Position numbers and translations under genes: made by a program. DNA of 64,000 nt. Origin: Pseudopyrenochaeta lycopersici. Its lineage: Eukaryota > Ascomycota > Dothideomycetes > Pleosporales > Pseudopyrenochaetaceae. The stretch's first letter is position 1. Each line of letters starts with the position of its first letter. Below, piece after piece: positions 12,801 to 23,291 of the stretch. The stretch spans positions 930,001 to 994,000 of the forward strand of contig NHZP01000001.1 in the NCBI GenBank assembly GCA_003313425.1. The letters run 5' to 3'. Below the pieces are notes generated by a model that ran no database searches, was not told the DNA's origin, and saw only the letters and a list, made by a program, of their open reading frames with translations.

Positions 12801-12999
12801 TGCCAGTGTATGTAGCGCTGCCAGTTTATATGTTGTGAAGGTCCTTGTTGGATTTGATAAGAGCAATTACTCTGGAGTTGTGGATGTTTACGCGGAGACC
12901 CAGAAGCAGTGGTTCATGGACAAGAAGTCACCTCTTCAGCCTATGCTTTTTGCACAATTTCAGAACTGGTCGCAGGAAACACGGAGGCAACAAAAGTAG
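9826..12999 (+). CDS. POL5: Nucleolar protein Pol5 (DNA polymerase V / MYBBP1A family)
   Basis: Three exons, 9826..10239, 10290..11735 and 11788..12999, 1023 residues, almost exactly the length of yeast Pol5 (1022). Despite the name, Pol5 is an essential nucleolar factor for rRNA production rather than a working polymerase. Seen here: an N-terminal basic stretch (MARKRERD, KRRR), the family motif SRLIKGLCSQRKAARVGFS, the exon-joined RRDHLIGKLFGYKA, many alpha-helical repeats, an acidic Asp/Glu/Ser stretch at about residues 745-795, and a helical C-terminus. The start at 9826 sits in a good fungal context (aaccATGg). Both introns are phase 0; the second ends in CAAG. Transcribed towards UBP14, which follows on the same strand after 275 bp. 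Confidence 0.92.
12240..12320 (+). repeat. Low-complexity acidic coding repeat in POL5
   Basis: An imperfect GACAGCGAAGAT-type tandem codes alternating Ser, Glu and Asp within the acidic region of Pol5. It also creates a long antisense open frame that is not a gene. Confidence 0.7.
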
Positions 13000-13274
13000 G
13001 AAGTGCGCAAAGAACGCTGTCTGGAGGCGCATGTAGAAGATAGCTTGGCTTGATACCCTCTACGATGCATGATCGGTAATCCTTGCCATTTCCAAGTTTG
13101 TGCCCCACCAAAAGCTATGGCAGCCTAGGTCCGTCATTCAGGAACCTGGGAGCTTAGCAAACTGCGGCCGCCACACCTGTCAACCCGACTTTCTCTTCTT
13201 CCCACTCTCCTCCGCTTACTCTCTATATATTTCACTCAAGTTACTCGCGGCTCCTTGTTCATTGACGGCTCGCC

Positions 13275-15902
13275 ATGGCCTGTACGCATGTCAACGCGCC
13301 CGGTAACTACCCCGCACCCTCATTCTTGAGCTGTACTGGAGTATTTACATCCTTTAGAGCTCCGCGCACCCGGCCCCACCCAATCTGTGTACCGAGAAGA
13401 CTGTACTCAGTGCTTTGACTCCATTGTAATGAACCCTCTTCAAGCTTTGCTTCGGTCCTTTCTTTGGCCGTCTGACTAACAGTACAGGACGATCCCACCG
13501 GCCTCGATGTTTGTCTCTACTGCTTCAATGGCGGCTGCACCAGCGACCGAAACCATTCTGTGCTCCATGTCTCCTCGACGAATCATCCACTTGTCTTGAA
13601 TATCAAGCGTACACGCAAGAAGATCAAACGCGACGAACCCCCACAGAAGCTTATCAAGCTTGCCGTCGCAGCCGAAACTGAAGCCGATCGCTACGATACA
13701 ACGACACAAGTCAAGTGCTACGAGTGTGGCATCGACGATGTAGACAAGAGCTCAGGGAAACTACCGCAGGTTGTTGACGCGGTTTTAAGGGCAAACACAT
13801 TTGCTAAGCAGGAGGAAGTCAAGGCATGGGAGCAGGAGCTGACAGCTTGTGAGCACACGCTTTGCCTGGAACAAGATGCGGCAAGGCAGATCGAATCCCA
13901 AAATCTGGGCCACTGCTCAGAGTGTGAGCTCAACGAGAATCTCTGGCTTTGCTTGAGCTGCGGTAATCTGGGGTGTGGGCGGCAACAATTTGGAGGCATT
14001 GGTGGCAATTCGCACGGTGTAGGCCACACCAAATCGACCGGCCACCCTGTTGCCGTGAAGCTGGGGTCTCTCACTGCCGATGGTACAGCAGACATCTATT
14101 GCTACTCGTGTGACGAGGAGCGTATCGATCCAGAACTGCCAGACCACCTCGCCCACTGGGGCATCAACATCAAAGACAGGATCAAGACAGAGAAGAGCCT
14201 CACAGAAATGCAAATTGAACAAAACCTACGCTGGGACTTCGCCATGGTCACCGAGGATGGCAAAGAACTACAACCACTATTTGGGCCTGACCTCACTGGG
14301 TTGAAGAACCTGGGCAATAGCTGCTATCTCAACAGCACCTTGCAAGCCCTGTTTGCGATGCCAGAGTTCAAAGATCGATACTACCTTCCCAGCCAAGGAC
14401 CGCCGGATGCACCACTTCCCGCCGAGGATCTAGAAACCCAGCTTCGCAAGGTTGCTGATGGTCTGATCTCTGGTCGCTACTCCAAGCAAGATGGCGATAT
14501 TAGCGTCTCTGAGCGGTCACCGGAGGTCCCACATCAGCGTGGTCTTGCACCCGCAATGCTTAAGCACCTGATAGGACGTGGCCACGCTGAATTCTCCACC
14601 ATGCGACAACAGGACGCTTTCGAGCTACTCTTGCACCTCCTCAAGCTTATCTCGCGTTCTCAACACGTCGCACCCCACAAGGATCCTGTCGATGCGTTTC
14701 GCTTTGCTATGGAACAGCGACTCCAATGTGTTGGTTGTAAACGAGTCCGGTATAAAATAGACGAGCAGGAGAACATTTCTATCCCCGTTCCCATACGAAG
14801 GATACCGAAAGAGGCACAGATGGAAGTTACTGACGCTGAAGGTAAAGACAAGGTACAAGACAAGGAAGATTTTGAATCAGTCACACTAAAGGAGTGTCTT
14901 GATATATTCACAGCCGAGGAACTGGTAGAGCTTACATGCAGTGCCTGTGGTAGCAAGGACGGTTTCACAAAGAGGAGCATGTTCAAAACCTTCCCAGCAG
15001 TGCTGGCTGTCAATGCTCGCCGATTTGAGCTAGTCAACTGGGTACCCACGAAGCAAGACGTTCCAGTCATCGTAGATGACGAGCCATTTTCGTTTGATGC
15101 CTATAAGTCCAAGGGTCTGACCGAAGACGAGGAGCTTCTCCCCGAGGATGCAGATACTGGAGGATCTGGAGCCTCAAACAAATGGGTTCCCAATGAAGCT
15201 GCACTATCGATGCTAGAGGCCATGGGATTCCCAAGGGTGAGGTGCGAAAAGGCTTTGCATGCGACTGGTAACGAAGACGCGGAAGCGGCCTCAAACTGGC
15301 TGTTTGCGCACATGGAAGATCCTGACATTGATGACCCTCATGACTTCAACGCAGGTAGTGGCTCAGCTGCAAGTGCCTCAGTCATTGATCCCGAAAAGAT
15401 CGAGAATCTGGGTGCTATGGGCTTCAATGCTCCTCAGGCACGGCAGGCATTAAAGGAAACTGGAGGTGATATGGAGCGAGCCGTCGACTGGTTATTTAGC
15501 CACCCCGATGCTGCTGGAGACTTTGATGAGGGCGGCAGCTCAGACGTAGGCTGTTTCCCGGTTGCGCAATCTTCTGAAGTCGAGACTGACTTGCACAGGC
15601 GCCCGCTGCATCACAACAAAAACCAGTTCCAGGCAGCGACAAGCTGCCAGCGAACTTCCAGCTACAGTCTATTGTCTGTCACAAAGGAAGCTCCATTCAT
15701 GCGGGGTAAGTGTTGACGAGATGTCCTGATGAGGGTTTATGCGCTGACTATGCAAAGTCACTACGTTGCCTTCGTTCGCAAGCAACTGCCAGCTGAACAA
15801 ACTCCATCGTGGGTACTCTTCAATGACGAGAAGGTTGCCAAGGCAGCCGATGTGGAAGAGATGAAGAAGTTTGCGTATGTGTATTTCTTCAGGCGTTTGT
15901 AA
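13275..15902 (+). CDS. UBP14: Ubiquitin carboxyl-terminal hydrolase 14 (USP5/Ubp14 family)
   Basis: Five exons, 13275..13302, 13358..13425, 13488..15545, 15599..15705 and 15758..15902, 801 residues. Ubp14 disassembles free polyubiquitin chains. Domains: an N-terminal variant zinc finger (CTQCFDSI...CLYCFNGGC), the ZnF-UBP (about 175-265; CSECELNENLW, CLSCGNLGCGR, GHTKSTGHPV, CYSCDEE), the catalytic Cys box GLKNLGNSCYLNS (Cys311), two UBA domains (about 601-640 and 669-705, each with MGF), and the His box HAGHYVAFVRK (His755). The first exon is only 28 nt and codes MACTHVNAP. The fourth exon is read in a different frame from the end of exon 3, so reading straight through gives a false C-terminus. 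All catalytic motifs are intact. Confidence 0.93.
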
Positions 15903-16100
15903 GGTGCGGCGGTCAAGGTCTTGCATCTCACGGGCTAGCATAGCGGGAAGCGGAGTTGCCTCGGATAAATGGTGGAACGTTCATACTTCATGGGGCGGTG
16001 ATGCGGATTGTGAGATATACTGCGGCGCAAGCTGCGACTAAAAGCTCAGCATAGCGCGATAGAGGCGTAGATACGGCATGAATGCACAGCGGGTCGATTC

Positions 16101-16109
16101 ATCAGATAA
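16101..16109 (+). promoter_or_regulatory. ATCWGATAA site (SreA-type iron GATA element) upstream of ISU1
   Basis: The sequence ATCAGATAA lies about 260 bp upstream of the ISU1 ATG. ATCWGATAA is the known binding sequence of SreA-type GATA repressors of iron genes in filamentous ascomycetes. About one match per 64 kb is expected by chance on both strands, so position and the iron-sulfur role of ISU1 are the main support. Confidence 0.4.
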
Positions 16110-16368
16110 GGAAAGTGAGACCGACGCGGAGATGTGGTTCGCTCGTCGGTGACTTTTGTGGCTTCTCCGACGCCGCGGGGTTACGGCCGAGCGCCGAGCC
16201 TAGCCTGGAGGCGATTTATGATGTCGCTGAGGTGCTTTTACATTTCACTTCGTCGCCGTCACCGCCTACGATACACCCCCACGCATTCTAGCAACGCACG
16301 AAAAGCGACAACCCGCACGGATTGCAATATACGAAACCCCTCAAACAATCACCTACACCATTTTCATC

Positions 16369-17188
16369 ATGTTTAGGAGGGTCGCAGCAGCAGTACCCGC
16401 CCATGCCGGCAGAGTGCTCTCAACATCTGCCAGGCCCAACATCGCATCGCCCATTCGCACAGCAGCCCCTGCATTATCAGCAATCGGACGGCGGCAGTAC
16501 CATGAGAAAGATAAGTCACCCATTTGCGCAGCGTGAATGTCGGGAAATTGGTGGCAATTTGCGGAAAGCCATCCAGGACCGATCTCAACATATCGCACTT
16601 ATCTTCGCCCACCAAGACCATGCTTCACGAACGCGCAGCTAACGTTCCCAGTACTGCTCGACCACTACAATCGTCCCCGTAATGTCGGTTCCATGTCCAA
16701 GACTGATACCGACGTCGGCACAGGACTCGTTGGTGCTCCGGCATGCGGCGATGTCATGAAGCTGCAGATTCGAGTCGATCCCAACAGCAACACCATCAGT
16801 GACGTCAAGTTCAAGACTTTTGGATGCGGCAGTGCGATCGCGAGTTCGAGTTACTTGACCGAGTTGGTGAGGGGAATGACCTTGGAGGATGCAGCGCGGA
16901 TCAAGAACACTGAGATCGCGAAGGAGCTTTGTTTGCCACCTGTCAAATGTGAGTATATTTTGTATTAGAAACCAGAATTTGGTGGCCAAGGCCGGTTCTC
17001 GGAAAAATTCATCGATGGAATGCTGATTATTTGCAGTGCACTGCTCCATGCTTGCAGAAGACGCCATCAAATCCGCCATCTCCAACTACTACACCAAGAA
17101 CCCCAACGCACGAGCAACAGACCTCGGCGGCAAGTCTGCGCCGCTACCCAAGGTTGAGGTAGAGACAGTGTCGGCTGCGGCGGCATAA
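16369..17188 (+). CDS. ISU1: Mitochondrial iron-sulfur cluster scaffold Isu1
   Basis: Three exons, 16369..16510, 16652..16948 and 17037..17188, 196 residues. IscU-type scaffold on which the mitochondrial Fe-S cluster is built by Nfs1. The N-terminus MFRRVAAAVPAHAGRVLSTS is an Arg/Ser/Ala-rich mitochondrial presequence. The core has all three cluster cysteines (GAPACGDV, FGCGSAIASSS, LHCSMLAEDA) and LPPVK, the loop bound by the Ssq1 chaperone. Oddity: the family-supported first junction (YHEK joined to VLLDHY) falls at AAAG/ATAAGT, so the intron would start AT instead of GT (16511..16651, ending CCCAG, with CTAAC nearby). The only canonical alternative I found (GT at 16519 joined to an acceptor near 16617) inserts about 13 residues before the core. 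Convergent with the carrier gene downstream. Confidence 0.87.
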
Positions 17189-18410
17189 GGAAAATCGATG
17201 TTGTTGTAAAATTGATACCAGTCGAGAAAGGAAGGGAACGAGATTGCGAACCGAGGTTTAGCACCGACTTTATTATATTCGAGCATAAGGTCTCTCGCTT
17301 CTCAATGAACTAGTCAGGACTTTGGGGCGTTTAAGTATTCATTCCGGATAGTTAGCTTATTGTATATGAAGACTGAAAAGAGTACGGAACAAGTAGGAAG
17401 CCAAAAAGTATCTACAACCGTCATCTCAGCAATACCCAATTAAAAAAAAATCATGAAATGCGAAAATATCAAACCCATGATCAAGATTTATGTGAGACCT
17501 GTAATGACATATCACGGAGAGAAAAATTCGACAAGCAAATCTACCAGAGCTGGTGGAAATGATATATCAATACGGTTGTAGTGACATTACTGATCATTTC
17601 TTGGAGCACTGCGGAAACTATATATGACCTCCCCTTGCTCAATTGAGATTTGCAGAGTCGGCTTACACACTCGCGTCCATGAGCTGAGTGTCACGCCACT
17701 CGCTGGGTGGGTTCTTGGCTGTGTGGGGAGATGCATGCGTGGAGGGCGGGCTGGGCGGGGGGATCTGATAATGCACGTGTGAGACAGGATGAACCGTTAC
17801 AAGAGGCATCTCAGAAACGACCGACATTGTGTTAAGAAAAGGGACTAAAGAGTGAAAAAAAAATTTGAGGGGGGAAAGGGAAAGCATCAAAATAAAATAG
17901 GGCAAACATGTTTTGATTGATTTCGTCCACGATTCGGGGTTCCAATGTTATACATCCTGCTGTCCCTCCGATGAACATCTATATAGACTTTGTCGTAGGC
18001 CTCTACTGGCCCCCTTTTATCTCTACCTGACTCAAAGGAAAGGATGCTGTAGCTATTGCCAAAAGAAACCAGCTAACGCCGTCGCTATATCCGTGTAAAA
18101 GGGGGTACTCCCAAGCCGTCCGACCATGGCCCGTCTCCAAGCCTAGCGGTTCCCAATGCAATGATGAAGAAGCTGTTATGAAAATGTTGGGGTTGACAGT
18201 ATACAATGGCCACGTGTGTTATTGGTGGCCTCGCCTCTCCAGGTAGGTGTTTACGTTGTCGTCTTGTAAGCGAGCCGGCTTCCTATTTCATCAAGGAAGA
18301 GGGCTCAAGCTGCGACGATGAATTGTTGTACTGATGTTCCATGACGGTAGTCTTGGATCTAATATCATCCATACTGAGTGTTCTGGCTGTGTCGATGCTC
18401 GCGCATCTTC
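17189..18410. other. Convergent intergenic region, ISU1 and carrier 3' ends
   Basis: About 1.2 kb between two gene 3' ends. It is AT-rich near 17440-17600 and has an A-run near 17857. A further ATCTGATAA occurs at 17763..17771, but no start codon is nearby. No gene or structural RNA recognised. Confidence 0.45.
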
Positions 18411-19740
18411 TTATAAGAATTCAGAATTCCACTTGCCCATGAGCATGTCTCTTGTCATTTCGAAGCTGAGCCAGCTGCTTGCCATACTAGGTGCGACCTT
18501 GAGCAGATTAGGCACAATGCCCTTGTATAAGCCTCTGAAGCCCTCCGTCTTCACGATGGACCGGATAGCGTCGCCAATGCCGGCATATTGGTAGCCCATG
18601 CCACTCATGGTGTTGACTTGGAATCTCCGCCGTAGAACATCAAATGGATACGTGATTGTCTGCGCTACAGCGCCAGAAACAGCCCCGGCTGCCAGTTTCC
18701 CGATTGCACTCGGATCTCTTTGACCTTCTGGTGTGAATTGTGTACGCGCAATTTCGTACACCATGAAGTTGAGGCCGACATATGGGGCTACGCCTGCTAC
18801 TGTGGGTATGATGCCACGATACAGTGCGGGCAGGCCACCCTCAGTTTTGTACATATTTATGAGGAGAGGCCACATGCCAGGCAGTTTTTGTCCGGCGTCC
18901 CGCTTCAGGCTCGAAAACGATGCGGATTGAATGGATAATCGTGTTCGCACGATGTCGAGCGGATATGTGAAGGATACGGAGGTGATTCCAGCGAGGCCGC
19001 CGCAGACTAATCGTTGGTGTGCTCCGAGAGGGGCGCCTGGTTCACTTTCAAAAAACTGAGAGGTGTTAGTGGAGAAGCTGAATTGGGCACTGTCAATGGC
19101 CTGTGCAACGGTAACGTCCGCCCAGAGCTTCCCATTCTAGTGCCAGCTCTAATGTGTCCCTTTTTGGTACTTTTGGGCGTTTCAAGGCCTGCACTTTTCG
19201 GTTTCCACATAGTGCTACCCTCGACCACCACTGTCAAGGATGTATCCACCCCGACTTGAGGGATATCAAGGCTAAGAGAGAGGAATACTCACCCTCTTGT
19301 AGACGTTATAGGCGCTGAACTGCACGGCAGAATATGGCACTATTCGTATGCAATTGGTACCATTTCCTGCCATGAAACCTCTCCAACCCTCTTCCCTCCA
19401 CATCTTCGCCAGCGCTTTCGGAACTGACATCTGATACTCAGTCCGACCGACACTCTGGACCTGGAACAGAATCTTGAGGCGCTCGAGGGGCGATACAACG
19501 GTTCGGGAGACGGCGCCAGCTACACCCCCAGCGACAAAGGAAGCCAATACCGGCTGCGCGAGGAATTCTCTGAAGCGCTGGAGCGCTGTGATCTCAGCAG
19601 TGCCGAGAGGCTGTAGGAACAGAGTCAATTGATGCGGTATGGGCGAAATGTGGCCGAGTACGTACGCTTCCATTGTTTCCTGACTCAGAGCCCATGATGG
19701 CGATGGTCTGCGGTTGCGGCTGTCCTGAGGTATTTGACAT
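18411..19740 (-). CDS. Mitochondrial carrier, YPR011C-type (APS/PAPS carrier family)
   Basis: Three exons, complement of 18411..19055, 19293..19610 and 19666..19740, 345 residues. Inner-membrane carrier with three repeats, each with the P-x-[DE]-x-x-[RK] signature: SPLERLK, YPLDIVR and YPFDVLR. It resembles yeast YPR011C throughout ([59 protein letters not shown]). YPR011C transports adenosine 5'-phosphosulfate and PAPS; same substrate here is inference from similarity. The first exon (25 codons, [11 protein letters not shown]) is a polar N-terminal tail without a clear presequence, usual for carriers. The 237-nt second intron (19056..19292) is long for this window. Confidence 0.88.
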
Positions 19741-21045
19741 GGCACTACTCTGCAGTGTCCAGAGCGCAGAGAAGTCGGATGCAGCAGCCTGTGTGCAGGC
19801 AGAGCAAGCACACGTCTATCGGAGGAGAGGAAAGGTCGCGAGCGGTGGTGTCGAGATCATCGGAAGCAGCTTTTGCACGACTGTGGACAGATGGCCGACT
19901 GTGGGGAAAAGGCGGGTGCAGTGGTTAGGCTGGAGGTCGCATCTGCCCTGCAATGCAGATGTAGGAATACTGCTTCGAGGAGTGCGTCCAAGGATGGTCG
20001 TGGCGCAATGCTTCCAGTGCTTGTCGAGTCTGAAGATGGAGCCGGGAGGACGGAGTGATTTTAGCGCAGGGATTGGCGGCGAGCCAATCAATCTTCGCTT
20101 ACAGGCCCTTCTTCCACCCTGGTTCCCTCTATCTGATCTGACAGCCCGGTCTTTCGCGATGGAGTAGCTTGGTCCGGGTGCTTGACAGCTGTGCTTCCCG
20201 CCTGGCAGCTGTCACTTATAGGCGTCGGCATGCAAAAGCTATGGTTGTCGGCAAGCATGCCTCGACTGATCATGGTTTCACGCGCTGCGAATCATGTCCA
20301 GTGCTGTCTCATTGCCTTCCACCTGCTCGCACAGTAGGACGCCATATTGGACATGGGGCGTTGGGCCAGAATCGGCGTACCCCTTCTAAATTCCCCTGCC
20401 AGAGCCTCACCGTCAGCTGCAGTTGGACGCTGCACTAGCCCTGCCCTAAAAGATCGAGATTCGTCACGAGGGCATCAGATCAACGTCTTACCATCATCCT
20501 CCCTTCCATCAGACTCACCGCTGAAGCTCAAGCTCCATGGTCCTGCGAACGGCCTGACTGCTCATGACATGCTGTGTCACACGAGTGCGGACGAATGTCG
20601 CTGTCCGGAATGAGGCCGCTCTGGCAGCAGCATCACTGCATTTCCTACCAACGAGAACACGGTTAAGTCGGGACGGCTTCACCTCATCATATCCACCAGA
20701 TCTTTAGAAGAGCGGGGTGCATGCACCGGCCGTGGAAACGACCGCAGCAGTTCGTAATGTCCAGCGTCTATGGCGATAATATTCCGGGTTGCCGACGCTA
20801 GTAGTTGCCGCCTTGCACTTGCAGTTTGTAGCTTTTGTGAACGTGAAAGGTTGGCATTATGGCGCCCAGGTTGCCATATTTTGACGCGTTTGGCTGCAAA
20901 AGAGTAAACTTGATATCATGACTACCGTCGACATGTCTGGGCGTTATACATTGCACAGTAGTTCGACTTGAGGTCCATGTTCTGTATCGATAAGGCTCGT
21001 CCCAAAACTTCGGGATCTCTAGAGCTTGACGACCACAACTCCCCA
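19741..21045. other. Intergenic between divergent carrier and MRM2 genes
   Basis: About 1.3 kb with both promoters. Short GC-rich open frames (for example 19673..20167 and 20169..20438) lack any recognisable family and overlap the carrier first exon or its leader. Nothing else seen. Confidence 0.45.
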
Positions 21046-22359
21046 ATGCTGTCACGTCGTGTCTTCCAGCAGCTCACCGATAGCTTGCTTTTGGGCCCTA
21101 GATATAGACTAATAGCACCATCCTGCCCTGCTCATAAATTCACATCTTGCCTGTCGCGTAGTCGAGCAGTCGCGGGCTCTGTCCGATATGCCTCCTCATC
21201 CTCGACTAGATGGAAGTCGCGACAAGGAAAAGACTTCTTCGCCAGAGAAGCTCGAGTACAAGGATTAAAGAGTCGTGCTGCCTTTAAGTTGCTTGAAGTA
21301 ATGCATATCAAATCAAGCATTCTCTAATTGCTAACGCGCCACAGCTGAATGAAAAGCACAAGCTCTTCAAGCCGGGCCAGACAGTGGTTGATCTGGTAGG
21401 CACTGCTCATAATATATGGCAAGAACCAAGCTGAACCAGCCCAGGGCTTTGCACCAGGCTCTTGGTCTCAGGTTTGCCTCCAGTGACCACCAGCCTTTGT
21501 TCGTCTTTAATCCCATCAGGTCGCGGTGAATCGCACATCTCCCGACGGTCGCATAATCGGCATCGATCTCATACCCGCGCAACCTCCACGAGGAGTCTCC
21601 ACGATCCAAGGCAACTTCCTGTCCCCTGCCATCCAAGATGAAGTCCGAGCATACGTTCGAGAGCCTGACCTTGGCCGGCCCCGCAAACAGATTTCGTCGA
21701 AGAAGAGTGAAGGACTCACAGAGGAAGAACTGGACGAATTGGAGCGCGGCTATATTGACATCGAGCGGCAGGCACATCTAGACGGCGTTGAGATGGAGAC
21801 GATTGGCCAGGCAGCCGAATTGTCGGAACGCGATCAGATTCCCAACGCAAAGTTGCCTCTGAAGGAGCGGGATATGCGCCAGGGAAGAGCAGTCGATGTA
21901 GTGCTGAGTGACATGTCAGAACCCTGGGATCAAACCACCGGCTTCTACAAGAAGAGTCTTAGTGACCCGTATTCTAGGATGATGAACACAAGTGGAAATG
22001 CGTTTCGAGACCACGCGGGCAGTATGGTGGGGCCTTCAGCTTCTGGAAATGTTGAACTACACTAACTTGTGCAGGATCTGTGCATGGCGGCACTGACATT
22101 CTCTTTCGACACTCTCAAGACTGGTGGCCATTTTCTTTGCAAGTACTATCAAGGATCAGAAGAGAAGGCATTCGAGACCAAGTTGAAGCGTCTTTTCGCC
22201 AAGGTACACCGGGAGAAGCCTGACTCTTCACGCAATGTACGACATTTGTGCTTTTTTTTAGGCTAGAAAACTAACTGTCGCTAGGAATCCAAGGAGGCGT
22301 ACTTCGTAGCATTGCGTCGCAAGGAAACACCGACGAGAGAGGAGGTCTTCAAGCAATAA
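21046..22359 (+). CDS. MRM2: Mitochondrial 21S rRNA 2'-O-methyltransferase (FtsJ/RrmJ family)
   Basis: Six exons, 21046..21297, 21345..21395, 21445..21471, 21520..22026, 22075..22236 and 22285..22359, 357 residues. It methylates a ribose in the large mitochondrial rRNA using SAM. The start MLSRRVFQQL opens an Arg/Ser-rich mitochondrial presequence. The K-D-K-E catalytic set of FtsJ is visible: Lys in SRAAFKLLE, Asp in VVLSDMSE, Lys in FLCKYYQG, Glu in SKEAYFVALR. The SAM loop VVDL-GFAPGSWSQ is split, with GFAPGSWSQ coded by a 27-nt microexon (21445..21471) that keeps the frame. An insertion of about 90 residues (RKQISSKKSEG..., acidic) sits between the SAM loop and the catalytic Asp, longer than in bacterial RrmJ. 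Confidence 0.91.
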
Positions 22360-23291
22360 TTATAATCGCCAAACGTCCCCTTGCTGGACCAAGAAAGTTT
22401 CAGACATATGCCAAAAGGCGAACAATACGGCCACAAAAGTTTCTCCCTGATACCAAAGACTATGCTGGTGCATGCTGCAGCCACACATGTGTATCACACT
22501 CACAAAGTGAAATGTTGAGAGGCCGATCCCGGTTGGCAAAGCGATCCTCTTGCGTCGACGCTGCCGCACCCGCGTGACGGGCCAGAACTCGCTTAAAGTA
22601 GGAGGATAGCCTATGAGGCAGTTACACTCCGTTGCCAAGATTGCCCCAAAGCCAGCATTATCTTACTCGAATCAGGGAGGAGGCTGATCTGTGTGTGGGA
22701 GGCACAAGGTTGGTAGAGAATGCATCGTCCTGTGTAACGAGCTCTCCACACCCACTGTTTGGGTTTGTGTCTTGCGTCAGTCACCTCTTTTCAGGCAGTT
22801 TCCGCGATCCACACCATCTGGTGTAGGCTAGATCCTTGACTAAGGCCCCGGTATCAACGACAACAGTCGCACCGGAACAACGGCCTGGGCCCACGGATAT
22901 GGAAGCGCCTCATTCATGCGGAGAATATGTCAAGCATTTGTGGACCGAGCAACAAGGATCTGGGTGAGAGGTGGTCCGTGCTGCTTTGTGTGAACGAAGC
23001 TTGCGCCGCGGCGGTGACGAGACACGTTTGCTAGCCGGGTAAGCTACCGGTGGAGCCAGGTCTCTCAGATGCTGATGCTCCCTCGAGATGCTGCTGTTTG
23101 CGCCCTTGAGGAGGGTGTTGCGCACAAGATGCTGGTATGACGACGTGGAGTGACCGCTCGGCTGGAGCCGCGCTTAGCCAGGGACCCGAAAGGCTTTCGC
23201 CCAACCTTATCATTTCACCTCCTTGATCATCCATCCCCCAATCAATCTAAACCGAGCTGTGCAACGTGCCCCATGATTGGGAGAGTGTCCG
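22360..23291. other. Intergenic between MRM2 and the SSXT-domain gene
   Basis: About 0.9 kb with the MRM2 3' end and the promoter of the next gene. Only short open frames without family resemblance. A C/T-rich stretch lies just before the downstream ATG. Confidence 0.45.

Noticed and set aside
15546..15716. Straight-through C-terminus of UBP14
   Set aside because: The unspliced frame loses the His box; splicing at 15546..15598 and 15706..15757 restores the conserved HAGHYVAF end.
17763..17771. Third ATCWGATAA match
   Set aside because: Lies between two convergent gene ends with no promoter nearby, consistent with the roughly one chance hit expected in 64 kb.
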